The translations under genes were made by a program, and so were the position numbers. From NCBI GenBank assembly GCA_947371865.1, contig CANBRH010000003.1, forward strand, positions 1-62,242: a DNA stretch of 62,242 nt. Direction: 5' to 3'. Each line of letters starts with the position of its first letter. Position 1 is the stretch's first letter. The notes beneath the pieces are model-generated. The model was not told the origin of the DNA. It saw only the letters and a list, made by a program, of their open reading frames with translations, and did not search any database. This stretch comes from Actinomycetota bacterium (GTDB lineage: Bacteria; Actinomycetota; Actinomycetes; Nanopelagicales; Nanopelagicaceae). Below, piece after piece: positions 1-8,501 of this stretch.

Positions 1-127
1 TGTATTCGTTCACTACTCTGCAATCCAAGGCAATGGCTACAAGTCACTCGAAGAGGGTCAAGCCGTGACTTTCGAAGTAGTCCAGGGTCCAAAGGGTCCT
101 CAGGCTGACGCAGTTGTTCCTAACTAA
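1..127 (+). CDS. Cold-shock domain protein, C-terminal part (5' end outside window)
   Basis: The window opens inside a small CspA-type gene. The frame beginning at base 2 reads VFVHYSAIQ, the RNP2 nucleic-acid-binding motif of cold-shock domains, and goes on to QGPKGPQADAV and a tandem TAA TAA stop. Family members of about 65-70 residues are single-stranded RNA/DNA chaperones. About 41 residues are visible. A strong intrinsic terminator follows directly, so the gene probably ends its transcript here. Confidence 0.93.
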   Translation, partial: VFVHYSAIQGNGYKSLEEGQAVTFEVVQGPKGPQADAVVPN

Positions 128-142
128 TAACCATTAACTCAA

Positions 143-176
143 AAGAGGATCGGCTTTTAGCCGGTCCTCTTTTTTT
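143..176 (+). terminator. Rho-independent terminator of the cold-shock gene
   Basis: Stem AAGAGGATCGGC, loop TTTTA, then GCCGGTCCTCTT running into a T tract. It has a single mismatch and lies 16 nt past the stop codon. Confidence 0.92.
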
Positions 177-213
177 ATGCCTAAAATTTATTGCCCGACA
201 TTAAGACTCATAA

Positions 214-813
214 TCAATACGCCGGAATCTTCGGCACCGTCCCAATCTTCTTCTCTAGCTTTGCGATTCCGTTCTTAGGCGAGAGATCTTTGCCAGCCTT
301 CCAAGCATCCAAGTAACTCCAGGGGTAGATCTCCCCGCGTCTGACCCACCAGATCCCAGCTTTGGTTGGCCAAGAAATTCCAAAGTGAAGATGCGGAGCC
401 AAGCCTTTGGCATCCCCGCTATTTCCAACCTTGCCGATCACATCCCCAACAATGACGCGCAACCTTGGGACCATTTCTTTAGGGATAAAGGAGAGATGTG
501 AGCCGTAATAACGAACGCCATCATCTCCGACCATAGAAATCGAAAGCCCGCCACGGTCAGCGCCTTTATTGGTTTTCCAGCTAAACCGATCAACGCGATT
601 CACTTCATCGATTGTGCCCGATGTTGGAGCTACAAAGGCGCATCCTACTTTCGTCAAAATATCGGTGGCGGGATAGTTGTGGTGGTACTTGCCGTAAGTA
701 ACGGAGCAACCAGAAATTGGAAAGGTGTAGTTGGGAGCGGCCTGCGCTGGCACTCCTAGAGTGCTCGCCACCGTGACCGAAAGAAGCGCCGCTGCAACCT
801 TAATCTTGGTCAT
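214..813 (-). CDS. Secreted M23 (LytM-type) peptidase family protein
   Basis: A 199-residue exported protein with a Sec signal peptide (MTKIKVAAALLSV..., cleavage likely after AQA). It carries the M23 metallopeptidase signature: an H-x5-D element in HHNYPATD, a further His in YYGSHLSF and the HxH motif in PHLHFGIS. M23 enzymes bind Zn and cut peptidoglycan cross-bridges or stem peptides outside the membrane. It is small, with no LysM or SH3 domain visible. A start 15 nt upstream (MLTIV...) is possible, but MTKIK gives the cleaner signal peptide. It is divergent from tdh with only 43 bp between, so the two promoters must overlap. Substrate is not inferable. Confidence 0.85.
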   Translation of the reverse strand: MTKIKVAAALLSVTVASTLGVPAQAAPNYTFPISGCSVTYGKYHHNYPATDILTKVGCAFVAPTSGTIDEVNRVDRFSWKTNKGADRGGLSISMVGDDGVRYYGSHLSFIPKEMVPRLRVIVGDVIGKVGNSGDAKGLAPHLHFGISWPTKAGIWWVRRGEIYPWSYLDAWKAGKDLSPKNGIAKLEKKIGTVPKIPAY

Positions 814-856
814 CACGATGGTTAGCATAGACTGCTGGACAACCTATAGGAGTTCC

Positions 857-1882
857 ATGAAGAGTCTGAGAAAACTCGAAGCAGGCCCTGGGTTTCATCT
901 TGTTGAAGTTCCAGAACCAATACCTGGTCCGCGCGATGTAAAAATCAAAGTCTTGCGAACCGGAATCTGCGGAACCGACCTCCACATCAAGTCGTGGGAT
1001 GCCTGGGCGGCGGCAACAATTAAAACCCCCATAACGCCCGGTCATGAATTCAGTGGAATTGTTGTTGAAGTCGGTGCAGATGTCACCACAATTAATGAAG
1101 GAGATTTTGTCTCCGGCGAAGGCCACATCGTCTGCGGGCTCTGTCGAAATTGTCGCGCTGGCAGACGTCATCTCTGCATGAATACCATCGGTTTAGGCGT
1201 GAATCGCGATGGTGCATTTGCCGAATACGTTGTTATTCCCGAGGTCAACGTCTGGAAGCACTCGGAGAATATCGACCCAGATTTGGCGGCCATCTTTGAT
1301 CCGCTCGGAAATGCCGTGCACGTTGCGCTCTCTTTCCCGATCGTCGGTGAGGACGTCCTCATTACAGGTGCTGGTCCCATTGGTCTGATGGCTGCCCAAG
1401 TTGCTCGCTTCATCGGAGCTAGATACATAGTGATCACCGACGTTGTAGAAAGTCGACTACAGCTTGCCCGGAAATTCGGTGTCGACGTCGCAGTTAATGT
1501 CACCTCCGATAACTTGAAAGATGTCATGAATGGCTTGGGCATGACAGAAGGATTCGATATTGCTTTCGAAATGAGCGGAAGTTCTTCTGCGCTCCCACAA
1601 ATTCTCGAACATCTTGGTCATGGTGCACGCGTTGCGCTACTGGGACTACCCAGCAAACCGATCGAAATCAACTGGGCAAAGGTCATTACCAATATGATCA
1701 CGATCAAAGGAATCTACGGTCGCGAAATGTTTGAAACGTGGTACGCCATGACGGCAATGATCAAAAAAGGGCTAGATATCGACCCGGTAATCACCCATCG
1801 CTTGCATTTCACTCAATGGGAGGATGCCTTCGCCATCGCCGCTCAGTCCAGCGCTGGAAAAGTCATTTTGGAATGGAGCTGA
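857..1882 (+). CDS. tdh: L-threonine 3-dehydrogenase
   Basis: Zinc-dependent medium-chain dehydrogenase oxidising L-threonine to 2-amino-3-ketobutyrate with NAD+. It has 341 residues, the same length as the E. coli enzyme. Catalytic Zn ligands are C38 (GICGTD) and H63-E64 (PGHEF). The structural Zn site is CGLCRNCRAGRRHLC. The Rossmann motif is GAGPIGLMA. The start is set by an AGGAG Shine-Dalgarno 5 nt before ATG. The next gene, kbl, begins one base after the stop, so the two form an operon that turns threonine into glycine and acetyl-CoA. Confidence 0.95.
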   Translation: MKSLRKLEAGPGFHLVEVPEPIPGPRDVKIKVLRTGICGTDLHIKSWDAWAAATIKTPITPGHEFSGIVVEVGADVTTINEGDFVSGEGHIVCGLCRNCRAGRRHLCMNTIGLGVNRDGAFAEYVVIPEVNVWKHSENIDPDLAAIFDPLGNAVHVALSFPIVGEDVLITGAGPIGLMAAQVARFIGARYIVITDVVESRLQLARKFGVDVAVNVTSDNLKDVMNGLGMTEGFDIAFEMSGSSSALPQILEHLGHGARVALLGLPSKPIEINWAKVITNMITIKGIYGREMFETWYAMTAMIKKGLDIDPVITHRLHFTQWEDAFAIAAQSSAGKVILEWS

Positions 1883-1883
1883 G

Positions 1884-3053
1884 ATGATTGAAAGCACTCG
1901 CGAAAACATTCTTGCTGAACTTGAGGGTATTCGCGATGCCGGTACGAGAAAGTCCGAATTCTCGATCACTTCCGCGCAAGGCACATCCATTTTGATTGAT
2001 GGCAAAGCATTCATCAATTTCTGTTCAAATAATTATTTGGGGCTTTCCAATCATCCGGAGATCGTGGCCGCGGCAAAGCAAAGTTTGGACGAACATGGCT
2101 ACGGCTTATCCAGCGTGCGCTTTATCTGCGGGACTCAAGACATCCATCTACAACTGGAACGGGAACTCTCTCAATTCCTTCAGCAAGAAGCCACGATTCT
2201 CTTTCCCTCGTGCTTCGATGCCAATGGCGGAATTTTCGAAGTTCTCATGAAGGAAGAAGACGCCATCATTTCGGATGAACTTAATCATGCATCCATTATT
2301 GACGGCATTCGACTTTCGAAAGCCAAAAGATTTCGCTATCGAAATCGTGATATCTCAGATCTTGAAGATCAACTCATTGCGGCACAGGGTTGTAGGCGAA
2401 TCCTGATAGTTACCGATGGCGTCTTTTCTATGGATGGCTACATCGCGCCGCTTGCCGAAATTTGCGACCTTGCCGAAAAATATGGCGCGATGGTAATGGT
2501 CGATGATTCCCATGCAGTCGGTTTTCTTGGCAAGAACGGTTCCGGGACTCCCGAGCTCTGCGGAGTTCAAGGCCGCGTCGATATTCTCTCTGGGACCTTG
2601 GGTAAAGCCCTAGGCGGGGCTTCTGGCGGGTATATCAGCGCTCACCAAGAGATTGTCGACCTACTTCGCCAACGCGCCCGACCTTATCTCTTCTCCAATT
2701 CCGTTCCGCCCACAGTTGTATCGGGCTCTCTCAAGGCGCTGGAATTAATTCGAGCAGGGTCGATGATGCGCCAGCAATTGCAGTTGAATGCTCAACTCTT
2801 TCGCGATCTGATGGTTGCCGAGGGCTTTACGTTACTTGCCGGTGAACACCCCATCATCCCCGTCATGTTCGCATCAGAGACCGATGCCACTAATTGCGCA
2901 CAAGAATTGCACGATCGCGGAATTCATGCGGTGGCGTTTTCGTACCCAGTCGTGCCTCTCGGGAAAGCACGGATACGCATTCAAATTTCGGCACAACACA
3001 CCGAATCCGATATCAGAAAGTGTGTAACTGCCTTCTCTGCCACGCGCCACTAA
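1884..3053 (+). CDS. kbl: Glycine C-acetyltransferase (2-amino-3-ketobutyrate CoA ligase)
   Basis: PLP-dependent alpha-oxoamine synthase of 389 residues that cleaves 2-amino-3-ketobutyrate with CoA into glycine and acetyl-CoA. This is the second step of threonine catabolism, and it removes the unstable product of Tdh. Family features: INFCSNNYLGLS near the N terminus, DELNHASIIDGIRLS, MVDDSHAVGFLG, and the PLP-lysine segment SGTLGKALGGASGG. ATG follows the tdh stop by one base and overlaps it functionally (translational coupling). A long bidirectional terminator follows. Confidence 0.95.
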   Translation: MIESTRENILAELEGIRDAGTRKSEFSITSAQGTSILIDGKAFINFCSNNYLGLSNHPEIVAAAKQSLDEHGYGLSSVRFICGTQDIHLQLERELSQFLQQEATILFPSCFDANGGIFEVLMKEEDAIISDELNHASIIDGIRLSKAKRFRYRNRDISDLEDQLIAAQGCRRILIVTDGVFSMDGYIAPLAEICDLAEKYGAMVMVDDSHAVGFLGKNGSGTPELCGVQGRVDILSGTLGKALGGASGGYISAHQEIVDLLRQRARPYLFSNSVPPTVVSGSLKALELIRAGSMMRQQLQLNAQLFRDLMVAEGFTLLAGEHPIIPVMFASETDATNCAQELHDRGIHAVAFSYPVVPLGKARIRIQISAQHTESDIRKCVTAFSATRH

Positions 3054-3095
3054 AATAATCCGGTCGAGTCCGAGAGTAAATTCCTCAAGAAAAGC

Positions 3096-3136
3096 AAAAG
3101 AGTGAGGCGTCGCCGGAACGGCTTCCTCACTCTTTT
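3096..3136. terminator. Bidirectional intrinsic terminator
   Basis: Perfect 12-bp arms AAAAGAGTGAGG / CCTCACTCTTTT with an inner GCCG-gaa-CGGC stem. A tracts on one side and T tracts on the other make it work on both strands. It separates kbl (plus) from the ice-binding gene (minus), which end tail to tail. Confidence 0.93.
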
Positions 3137-3160
3137 ACACTTATATTTTCGTTCCTCTAT

Positions 3161-4369
3161 TTATTCGAATCGACGACGCGATTGGAATCCGAGCGCTCCT
3201 AACAGGATGAGCAGTCCACTTGCACCGAGCAGATTAAACCAAGGCGAAGAAGTGGAAGGAAGTGTTCCGCCAGTCGTCGTAGTTGGATCAGGTGTGGTAT
3301 TTGGATCTGGCGTAACTGTAGGCGCAGGTGTTTCGACAACTCCGCGATATACCGGCCAGTCATTATTGGTTCTGACAATCGTTATATCTTGACCCGCAGT
3401 CAACATAATGTGGCCATCAATGATGCCCACTCCTGACATATCCCCGGTATATCCCGGAACTATTTCACCGGCAACTACATAGCTGCCAACAGGGAGAACA
3501 TAAGTGCGGCCGACTCCACCGACACCTGTGGCGGGGCTACCCGCAACATCGACACCCCAATGCTTAACGCTGAGATTGAAGTCTGCTGGCGTCAATTTTC
3601 CAAGGTCATCATTGATGACAACTTCAACTACGTGAATTGTGCCGGTGGCTATTGGAGCATCGCATGCGTTATTCGTAATTGCGTTTGATGCCAAAGTAAC
3701 TGCACCGCTATGAGCTAGCAAAGAGCCATGGACAAAGGCGCCAGAGCCAACTGTGATGGATGTGTCGGCCATAAGCTGTCCGGAAAATACCGAAGTATTT
3801 CCGAGCGATGCAGAGGTGCCTACGCGCCAAAAGACGTTGCAAGGTTGCGTTCCGTTGATCAGGTCAATAACGCTGGCATTTGCCGTCGTTAGTGAAGCTA
3901 CATTAAAAATGAAAACAGCCTTTGGATCTCCTTGGCCATTAAGTGACAAAGTGCCATTCAAAGCGGCAGCACCTAACGAGTAGACGCCGGGAGTCAATGT
4001 GACCGCTCCGAGTTCCAACGATGGGATAGGGGTCGCTACGCGGGTTAAAGAATCGGTCATTGCCGCAACTAAAGCGGCCTTTGCGGCAATCTCGGTTGTA
4101 TCGCCAACATGTTTGGCTCCGGCAACACCAGGAGGAAAACCGACGATAGTGCCCGCGAGAGAAACACCTAAATCTGAGCCGGCGGTTCCGGTGATATTAG
4201 TAATTCCAGTATTGGTGATTGAGGTGCCAGCCAATACTCCGAAAGATTCGGCGGTTCCCAAATTGAGACGAGTAGCAGCAGAGGCAGAAGTTGTTGGATT
4301 GACGAGTAGAAAGACCAGTCCAGAGGCCGAAAGCAATATGAGCGCTCGTTTTATTTTAGAGGTTTGCAT
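3161..4369 (-). CDS. Cell-surface ice-binding-family protein (DUF3494)
   Basis: A 402-residue exported protein. The signal peptide is MQTSKIKRALILLSASGLVFLL...ASA. Residues about 35-240 match the DUF3494 ice-binding fold: NLGTAESFGVLAGTSITNTG, SDLGVSLAGTIVGFPP, LTPGVYSLGAAALNGTLSL, VFIFNVAS and the FWRVGTSASLGNTSVFSGQLMA core. A second beta-rich domain and a Pro/Thr spacer (TPDPNTTPDPTTTT) follow. The C terminus is a sortase-like sorting signal: LPSTS, a hydrophobic helix, then RRRFE. DUF3494 proteins bind ice and inhibit recrystallisation or adhere to ice, though not all members have been tested. The start is chosen for the signal peptide; an in-frame start 90 nt upstream exists. No clear Shine-Dalgarno is visible. 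Confidence 0.88.
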   Translation of the reverse strand: MQTSKIKRALILLSASGLVFLLVNPTTSASAATRLNLGTAESFGVLAGTSITNTGITNITGTAGSDLGVSLAGTIVGFPPGVAGAKHVGDTTEIAAKAALVAAMTDSLTRVATPIPSLELGAVTLTPGVYSLGAAALNGTLSLNGQGDPKAVFIFNVASLTTANASVIDLINGTQPCNVFWRVGTSASLGNTSVFSGQLMADTSITVGSGAFVHGSLLAHSGAVTLASNAITNNACDAPIATGTIHVVEVVINDDLGKLTPADFNLSVKHWGVDVAGSPATGVGGVGRTYVLPVGSYVVAGEIVPGYTGDMSGVGIIDGHIMLTAGQDITIVRTNNDWPVYRGVVETPAPTVTPDPNTTPDPTTTTGGTLPSTSSPWFNLLGASGLLILLGALGFQSRRRFE

Positions 4370-4517
4370 GTTAATTCGATTCTGTACATTAATTAGTCGT
4401 GTACCTACTTGGCACAGGGAAAATATTGAAATCGCGTATATCGATACGTGATTAATCAATGCTCTAACCTTTGTATTTAGACACTAGAACTATCTCCACT
4501 TTTCACACCCATGAAAG

Positions 4518-4630
4518 TCAGCGCAGCCCCCCTTGCTAGCCCGGAGGTGTTGCCGGGGGTTCCCCCTAAGGTGAATGACCGCTCAAGTCAGTTTCCGCTG
4601 CGTTGGGGTTTGTGTCGCTAGCCCCCAGTG
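4518..4630. other. Candidate structured RNA or leader (strand uncertain)
   Basis: The 285-bp gap between the ice-binding gene and tRNA-Met holds strong complementarity. A 10-bp helix pairs TCAGCGCAGC (4518-4527) with GCTGCGTTGG (4597-4606). Inside it are hairpins CCCGG/CCGGG (4540-4557) and TGAC/GTCA (4576-4590). A six-C run (4527-4532), two five-C runs and two GCTAGC copies are present. It could be the 5' UTR of the ice-binding gene (minus strand) or a free RNA (plus strand). I cannot match it confidently to a known family. The C-rich runs recall the actinobacterial 6C RNA, but that is only a resemblance. Confidence 0.4.
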
Positions 4631-4654
4631 TTATGCAATAAACTCCGCTGGCAC

Positions 4655-4731
4655 GGGGCGGTAGCTCAGTTGGTTAGAGCCCGGAACTCATAATTCCGTC
4701 GTCGTCGGTTCGAGCCCGACTCGCCCCACCA
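4655..4731 (+). tRNA. tRNA-Met (CAT), elongator type
   Basis: A full cloverleaf. The acceptor GGGGCGG pairs with TCGCCCC, followed by A and an encoded CCA. The D arm is GCTC/GAGC, the anticodon arm CGGAA-CTCATAA-TTCCG with anticodon CAT, and the T arm GTCGG-TTCGAGC-CCGAC. The anticodon stem lacks the three G-C pairs of initiators. A CAT anticodon could also be lysidine-modified tRNA-Ile2, so the amino-acid identity is less certain than the gene itself. Confidence 0.9.
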
Positions 4732-4768
4732 CCGAATTACCGCACGGAAAACTTCCTCGGAGAGTGGC

Positions 4769-4774
4769 TATGAT
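4769..4774 (+). promoter_or_regulatory. -10 element TATGAT of a leaderless transcript
   Basis: TATGAT ends six bases before the ATG at 4781, with no Shine-Dalgarno between. Transcription would begin at or next to the start codon. It would drive the DnaX-tail-like gene and the overlapping GH25 gene. Confidence 0.55.
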
Positions 4775-4780
4775 GAAAAC

Positions 4781-5056
4781 ATGTCCGATTTAGAGCGATC
4801 TTTCCTTGAAGTTAAAAGTAAATGGAATGTCGTGCTGGATCGCGTTCTGGAGCAGGATCGCATCGCATGGTTAGCCTTCTTTGACGCTCGATTAGTGTCG
4901 CTTGCAAATGACCAATTGACTTTAAGTTTTGCAGACAGCCAAAAATTTGGCGGTCAGCACGATTTCACTGTGGTTCGTAATCCTAAGCACACGGAAATTC
5001 TCATGAACGCGATCTATGAAATCACCGGATTCGACCTAAAAATCCACGAAGAATGA
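4781..5056 (+). CDS. Small protein resembling the C-terminal domain of DnaX (gamma/tau)
   Basis: A 91-residue soluble protein. Its pattern (WNVVLDRVLEQDRIAWLAFFDARLVSL followed by DQLTLSFAD) resembles the C-terminal module of actinobacterial DNA polymerase III gamma/tau subunits, which reads W..VL..V...R..W..L, then LTL.F. That module is normally fused to the AAA+ clamp-loader ATPase; here it stands alone. It is preceded by a leaderless-type -10 and overlaps the muramidase gene by 4 bp (ATGA). Function unknown. A role at the replisome is only suggested by the resemblance, and the coupling to a cell-wall hydrolase does not support it. Confidence 0.6.
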   Translation: MSDLERSFLEVKSKWNVVLDRVLEQDRIAWLAFFDARLVSLANDQLTLSFADSQKFGGQHDFTVVRNPKHTEILMNAIYEITGFDLKIHEE

Positions 5057-6384
5057 AACGACGACTTCCCCTCATAGCCCTCCTTATCGGAGCATGTCTT
5101 AGCGCGTTAGTGACCGAAGCAAACGCGACAGCACCAGCAAAAGTGGCTGCGCTCGGTCCGGGCTCTCGCATTCACGGGATCGACATCAGCAGATGGCAGC
5201 ATCCTGGAAATAAGAGCATCGACTTTAAGAAAATGTACAAAGCGGGCATTAGATTTGTTTTGATCAAGGGATCAGATGCGTTGGATGCCGCTGATGCCAC
5301 AGCTTTGAAATATTTGAAGCTCGACCGCAGCGCAGCGCAAGCGGCCGGTCTTTATACCGGTTTCTACCATTACGCCACTTTGCCAGATAGTGTCGACCCA
5401 ACTTTTATCGTTGCCGATGCCAAAGCACAAGCCCAGAAAGTTGTTTGGCGGTTAGCCACTATCGGCGGCTATAGTGCTAAGGATTTACCCGTCACTCTCG
5501 ATCTTGAAAATAATTGTGTCCGCAAGGACTCCGCCGGTAACTGTATTAAGTTCATGAACAAGAAATATGTAACGTTGTGGGCGCAAACATGGTTAGCGAC
5601 GGTGGCGCTGAAGACTGGACGTCCTCCGATTGTCTATTCGTATCCACAATTTTTAGAAAATGCGATGGTCCGCTCCCCTGACTTTATTCAATACCCGCTC
5701 TGGATCGCGCATTACAACATAAATCCGGCAATGCAGGCCGCCCAACCCGGGATAAAGAATGTCGGCTGCTATTCGCATTCATGGACGACATCTGATTGTT
5801 CAACTCAGTGGCAAATCTGGCAATACACCTCGTGCGGGATTGGTCCCAAATACGGGGTTCCCACCGACCGCGTCGACTTGGATGTTTTTAGTGGAACTTC
5901 CACTGATTTCTTGGCGCTCACTGCAGGGGTATGGATTCCTACTCGTTTTGATTTCTTGCCCGTGGATGAACCGACAACAATGAATGTGATTTCGACGGTG
6001 AGCAAAACTACGAGAGATACCACGCAAATCATCGTTGATGTTTTGCGCCCCAGCGGTTCACCGGTCGTCACCGGAACCGTCAATTTCACATCCTTGGATT
6101 CCCTGATGGCTAATGGAGCGCAACGGGCAGTTCGCTCGGCCAGTGGACGATGGACTCTCAACATCACAAAATTAGTGGCAGGGCATTATTTAGGTTTGGT
6201 TAATTACATTGACGAAACTGGAACGCATGCCAATAACGCAATTCCTGTCTCATTTGATATTGCTACAGCGCCGACACCGGCCGCAACGCCAACCCCAACA
6301 CCATCGGTGACGCCAACACCTTCAAAAAGCCCTACGGTAAAACCAACTCCGGTTGATGCCTGCGCAGGTCAAATACGAAATTAA
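5053..6384 (+). CDS. Secreted GH25 muramidase (lysozyme) with Pro/Thr-rich tail
   Basis: A 443-residue exported protein. After the signal peptide (MKRRLPLIALLIGACLSALV...) comes a GH25 catalytic domain at about residues 38-280: IHGIDISRWQHPG with its conserved Asp, FVLIKGSD, GFYHYATL, PVTLDLENN holding the acidic catalytic pair, PLWIAHY and WQIWQYTS. Then comes an Ig-like stretch (about 300-395) and a tail of TPTP/SPTP repeats ending in DACAGQIRN. GH25 enzymes cleave the MurNAc-GlcNAc bond of peptidoglycan. It shares ATGA with the preceding gene, so translation is coupled. Its stop overlaps the convergent alpha-galactosidase stop. Confidence 0.9.
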   Translation: MKRRLPLIALLIGACLSALVTEANATAPAKVAALGPGSRIHGIDISRWQHPGNKSIDFKKMYKAGIRFVLIKGSDALDAADATALKYLKLDRSAAQAAGLYTGFYHYATLPDSVDPTFIVADAKAQAQKVVWRLATIGGYSAKDLPVTLDLENNCVRKDSAGNCIKFMNKKYVTLWAQTWLATVALKTGRPPIVYSYPQFLENAMVRSPDFIQYPLWIAHYNINPAMQAAQPGIKNVGCYSHSWTTSDCSTQWQIWQYTSCGIGPKYGVPTDRVDLDVFSGTSTDFLALTAGVWIPTRFDFLPVDEPTTMNVISTVSKTTRDTTQIIVDVLRPSGSPVVTGTVNFTSLDSLMANGAQRAVRSASGRWTLNITKLVAGHYLGLVNYIDETGTHANNAIPVSFDIATAPTPAATPTPTPSVTPTPSKSPTVKPTPVDACAGQIRN

Positions 6385-8501
6385 TCGACTCTGATAGCCG
6401 AAATCAGGATGGCATTTTCCGGGGCAAGAATGGGCGGACGAACTCCGATGGAAGCGAGTGCCGCACCGCTGAGACGAACTCCCTTGAGCCACGGTGGATT
6501 TTTGATCTGAAGCGCACGTGGTTTGCCCACTTCATTGAGGACCTTAACTTCGTACATCGCCTTCGGATCCAAGCCGGTCAATAAAGCCATGGCAGGGAAA
6601 TTGGATTCGTTCATGCGGTGTTGGACGTAGGCAAAGAGCGCTTCGCTCTTATCTTGAGCCACAACTCCATAAAGGAAGGCATTGGAATCGGGGTGATCAA
6701 CGCGCACTGCACGTCCGGAGTGCAACATGCCACGTTTGGCTTTGTAGAGAGCTGCCCACTTCTTCAAGATGGCAAGTTCTTCTTCATTGGCTTCGGTGAC
6801 ATTCCATTCAATGCCGGCATGTCCAAAGATGGCGTTAATCGCACGGAAACTTATTTCGTGTGTGCGCGCTGTCTGGTGACCATGAGTTGGACCAATATGG
6901 GTTCCTAACATCTCTGGAGGAATCGCAATACCGGTCCAACGTTGAATTGTTTGGCGCTCTAGCGCATCGTTGTTATCGCTGGTCCAGAAACGATCGACTA
7001 CATCGACTATTCCAAGATCAACCCGCGCACCACCTGATGCACAACTCTCGATTTCCAACTTGGGATGGCCACGTTTTAATTCGGCAAAGAGGCGATAAAT
7101 AGCCGCAGTTTGATTGTGGATTGAGGCTTGGCCAAAGTGGCCAGCATCATTAAGACCGCGATTGTGATCCCATTTGATGTAGGCAATGTTGTATTCCGAC
7201 AAGACTGCATCCACTTGGCCAAGAACGTGCTCGTAAGCGCCCGGGTGGGAGATATCTAAGACCAACTGGTTGCGCCACAAAGGAGGTACTCGATCGGCTT
7301 CGTGCAAAATCCATTCGGGATGTGCGCGATAAAGATCTGAATCAGGGTTGACCATCTCACCTTCGAACCAGAGACCAAATTCGATGCCTTTGTCATTGAT
7401 GTACTTGATGATCGAACCCAGGCCGTTTGGCCAGACTGCAGGATCGACAACCCAGTCGCCCAGTCCAGCACGATCGTGACGACGGTCATGGAACCAACCA
7501 TCATCTAGAACCATGCGCTCTACGCCAATTTCAGCCGCCGCATCTGCAATTTTCTTGATGGTCTCTTCATCGTGTGCAAAGTAGACAGCTTCCCAGACAT
7601 TGAGAGTCAACGGGCGCGGGCGCACATTGGTTGGGTGATGGGGTCTAGAACGTAACCAGGAATGATAATTATAGCTGAGGCCGTCAAGACCGGCATCGCT
7701 GTAGTTAGCGACGACTCCAGGCACTTGATAGCTTGCTCCGGAGGCTAAAATAATTTCGCCAGGCATCAAAAGTTCGCCGGCGCCGATGGATTGCACTCCA
7801 TCTGCAAGACGTTCAACATGATGCACAGAGTTTCCACTCCAAGCCATGCTGAGGGCCCAGGCTTCGCCACCAGAAAAATTGGCGTTAGGAGTCAAAGCAA
7901 TTTGAGCGATGGTGTAATCGTGGCCAGTTCTGCCTTCGCGAATTTCACGACTTGAGAGTCCGTTCATGATGGAACGTCGTTGTGGATGACGTTCATGTGA
8001 CCAGCGGCCGGTGAAATCCAATATGTCACGGGCCCGATCAGCCAAAGGCAACCAATACACAAATTGGTCGACGGTGTAATCAGCCTCACCCTTGTTGGTC
8101 AGGATGGCATTGACTTTTAAAATGCCTTCTTCGGTCAAGTGATAAGAAATTTCCACATGAAGTGCTGCCGCATCATCATGAAGCTGGGCAATTAATGTGT
8201 TGCCTTGGTGTGAGTAATCGACCAATGCAAATTGAGTCGACCAAGCTTTACCGCCACGGTGGCCAGAAAGAGTTGGATGTCCTAGAAAGCTTCGGGAATG
8301 CTCGCGCATAATTCCGGGAGTCAATGGTTCGTCCGTACTACTGTGCGAAACTGATTTAGTGACGGCACTCTTCAGGTCGCTGGGATCTCCGAGCAGCTCA
8401 AGATCACGACCCCAATGCAAAATTGAAAGGACTTGCTCATGGGCTTCAAAGATCACCGTACTGCTGGCCGATCGCAACTGAATTAATTCTCTAGAACTCA
8501 C
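6381..8501 (-). CDS. Alpha-galactosidase, GH36 family
   Basis: A cytoplasmic enzyme of about 706 residues (no signal peptide) that hydrolyses terminal alpha-1,6-galactosides such as melibiose or raffinose. Family order is seen: an N-terminal beta-sandwich, then the TIM barrel with MVLDDGWF, GLWFEGEMVNPDSDLY, the nucleophile Asp in YIKWDHNRG (about residue 445), ESCASGGARVDLG and the acid/base Asp in FWTSDNND (about 509). A GTG six codons upstream is possible. The GTG used here has GGAGAG five bases before it, the best ribosome-binding site in the area. It is divergent from lacZ across about 110 bp, so the shared region can co-regulate both. Released galactose would enter the adjacent galKTE genes. 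Confidence 0.92.
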   Translation of the reverse strand: MSSRELIQLRSASSTVIFEAHEQVLSILHWGRDLELLGDPSDLKSAVTKSVSHSSTDEPLTPGIMREHSRSFLGHPTLSGHRGGKAWSTQFALVDYSHQGNTLIAQLHDDAAALHVEISYHLTEEGILKVNAILTNKGEADYTVDQFVYWLPLADRARDILDFTGRWSHERHPQRRSIMNGLSSREIREGRTGHDYTIAQIALTPNANFSGGEAWALSMAWSGNSVHHVERLADGVQSIGAGELLMPGEIILASGASYQVPGVVANYSDAGLDGLSYNYHSWLRSRPHHPTNVRPRPLTLNVWEAVYFAHDEETIKKIADAAAEIGVERMVLDDGWFHDRRHDRAGLGDWVVDPAVWPNGLGSIIKYINDKGIEFGLWFEGEMVNPDSDLYRAHPEWILHEADRVPPLWRNQLVLDISHPGAYEHVLGQVDAVLSEYNIAYIKWDHNRGLNDAGHFGQASIHNQTAAIYRLFAELKRGHPKLEIESCASGGARVDLGIVDVVDRFWTSDNNDALERQTIQRWTGIAIPPEMLGTHIGPTHGHQTARTHEISFRAINAIFGHAGIEWNVTEANEEELAILKKWAALYKAKRGMLHSGRAVRVDHPDSNAFLYGVVAQDKSEALFAYVQHRMNESNFPAMALLTGLDPKAMYEVKVLNEVGKPRALQIKNPPWLKGVRLSGAALASIGVRPPILAPENAILISAIRVD

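Noticed and set aside
1168..1542. Long antisense frames within tdh, leuA, alpha-galactosidase and other genes
   Set aside because: They lie opposite clear conserved genes, have no family motifs or ribosome-binding sites, and are explained by codon usage.
4570..4606. ydaO-yuaA (c-di-AMP) riboswitch suggested by GGTGAAT and GGGG runs
   Set aside because: The order and other conserved blocks do not fit, so only a generic structured RNA is claimed.
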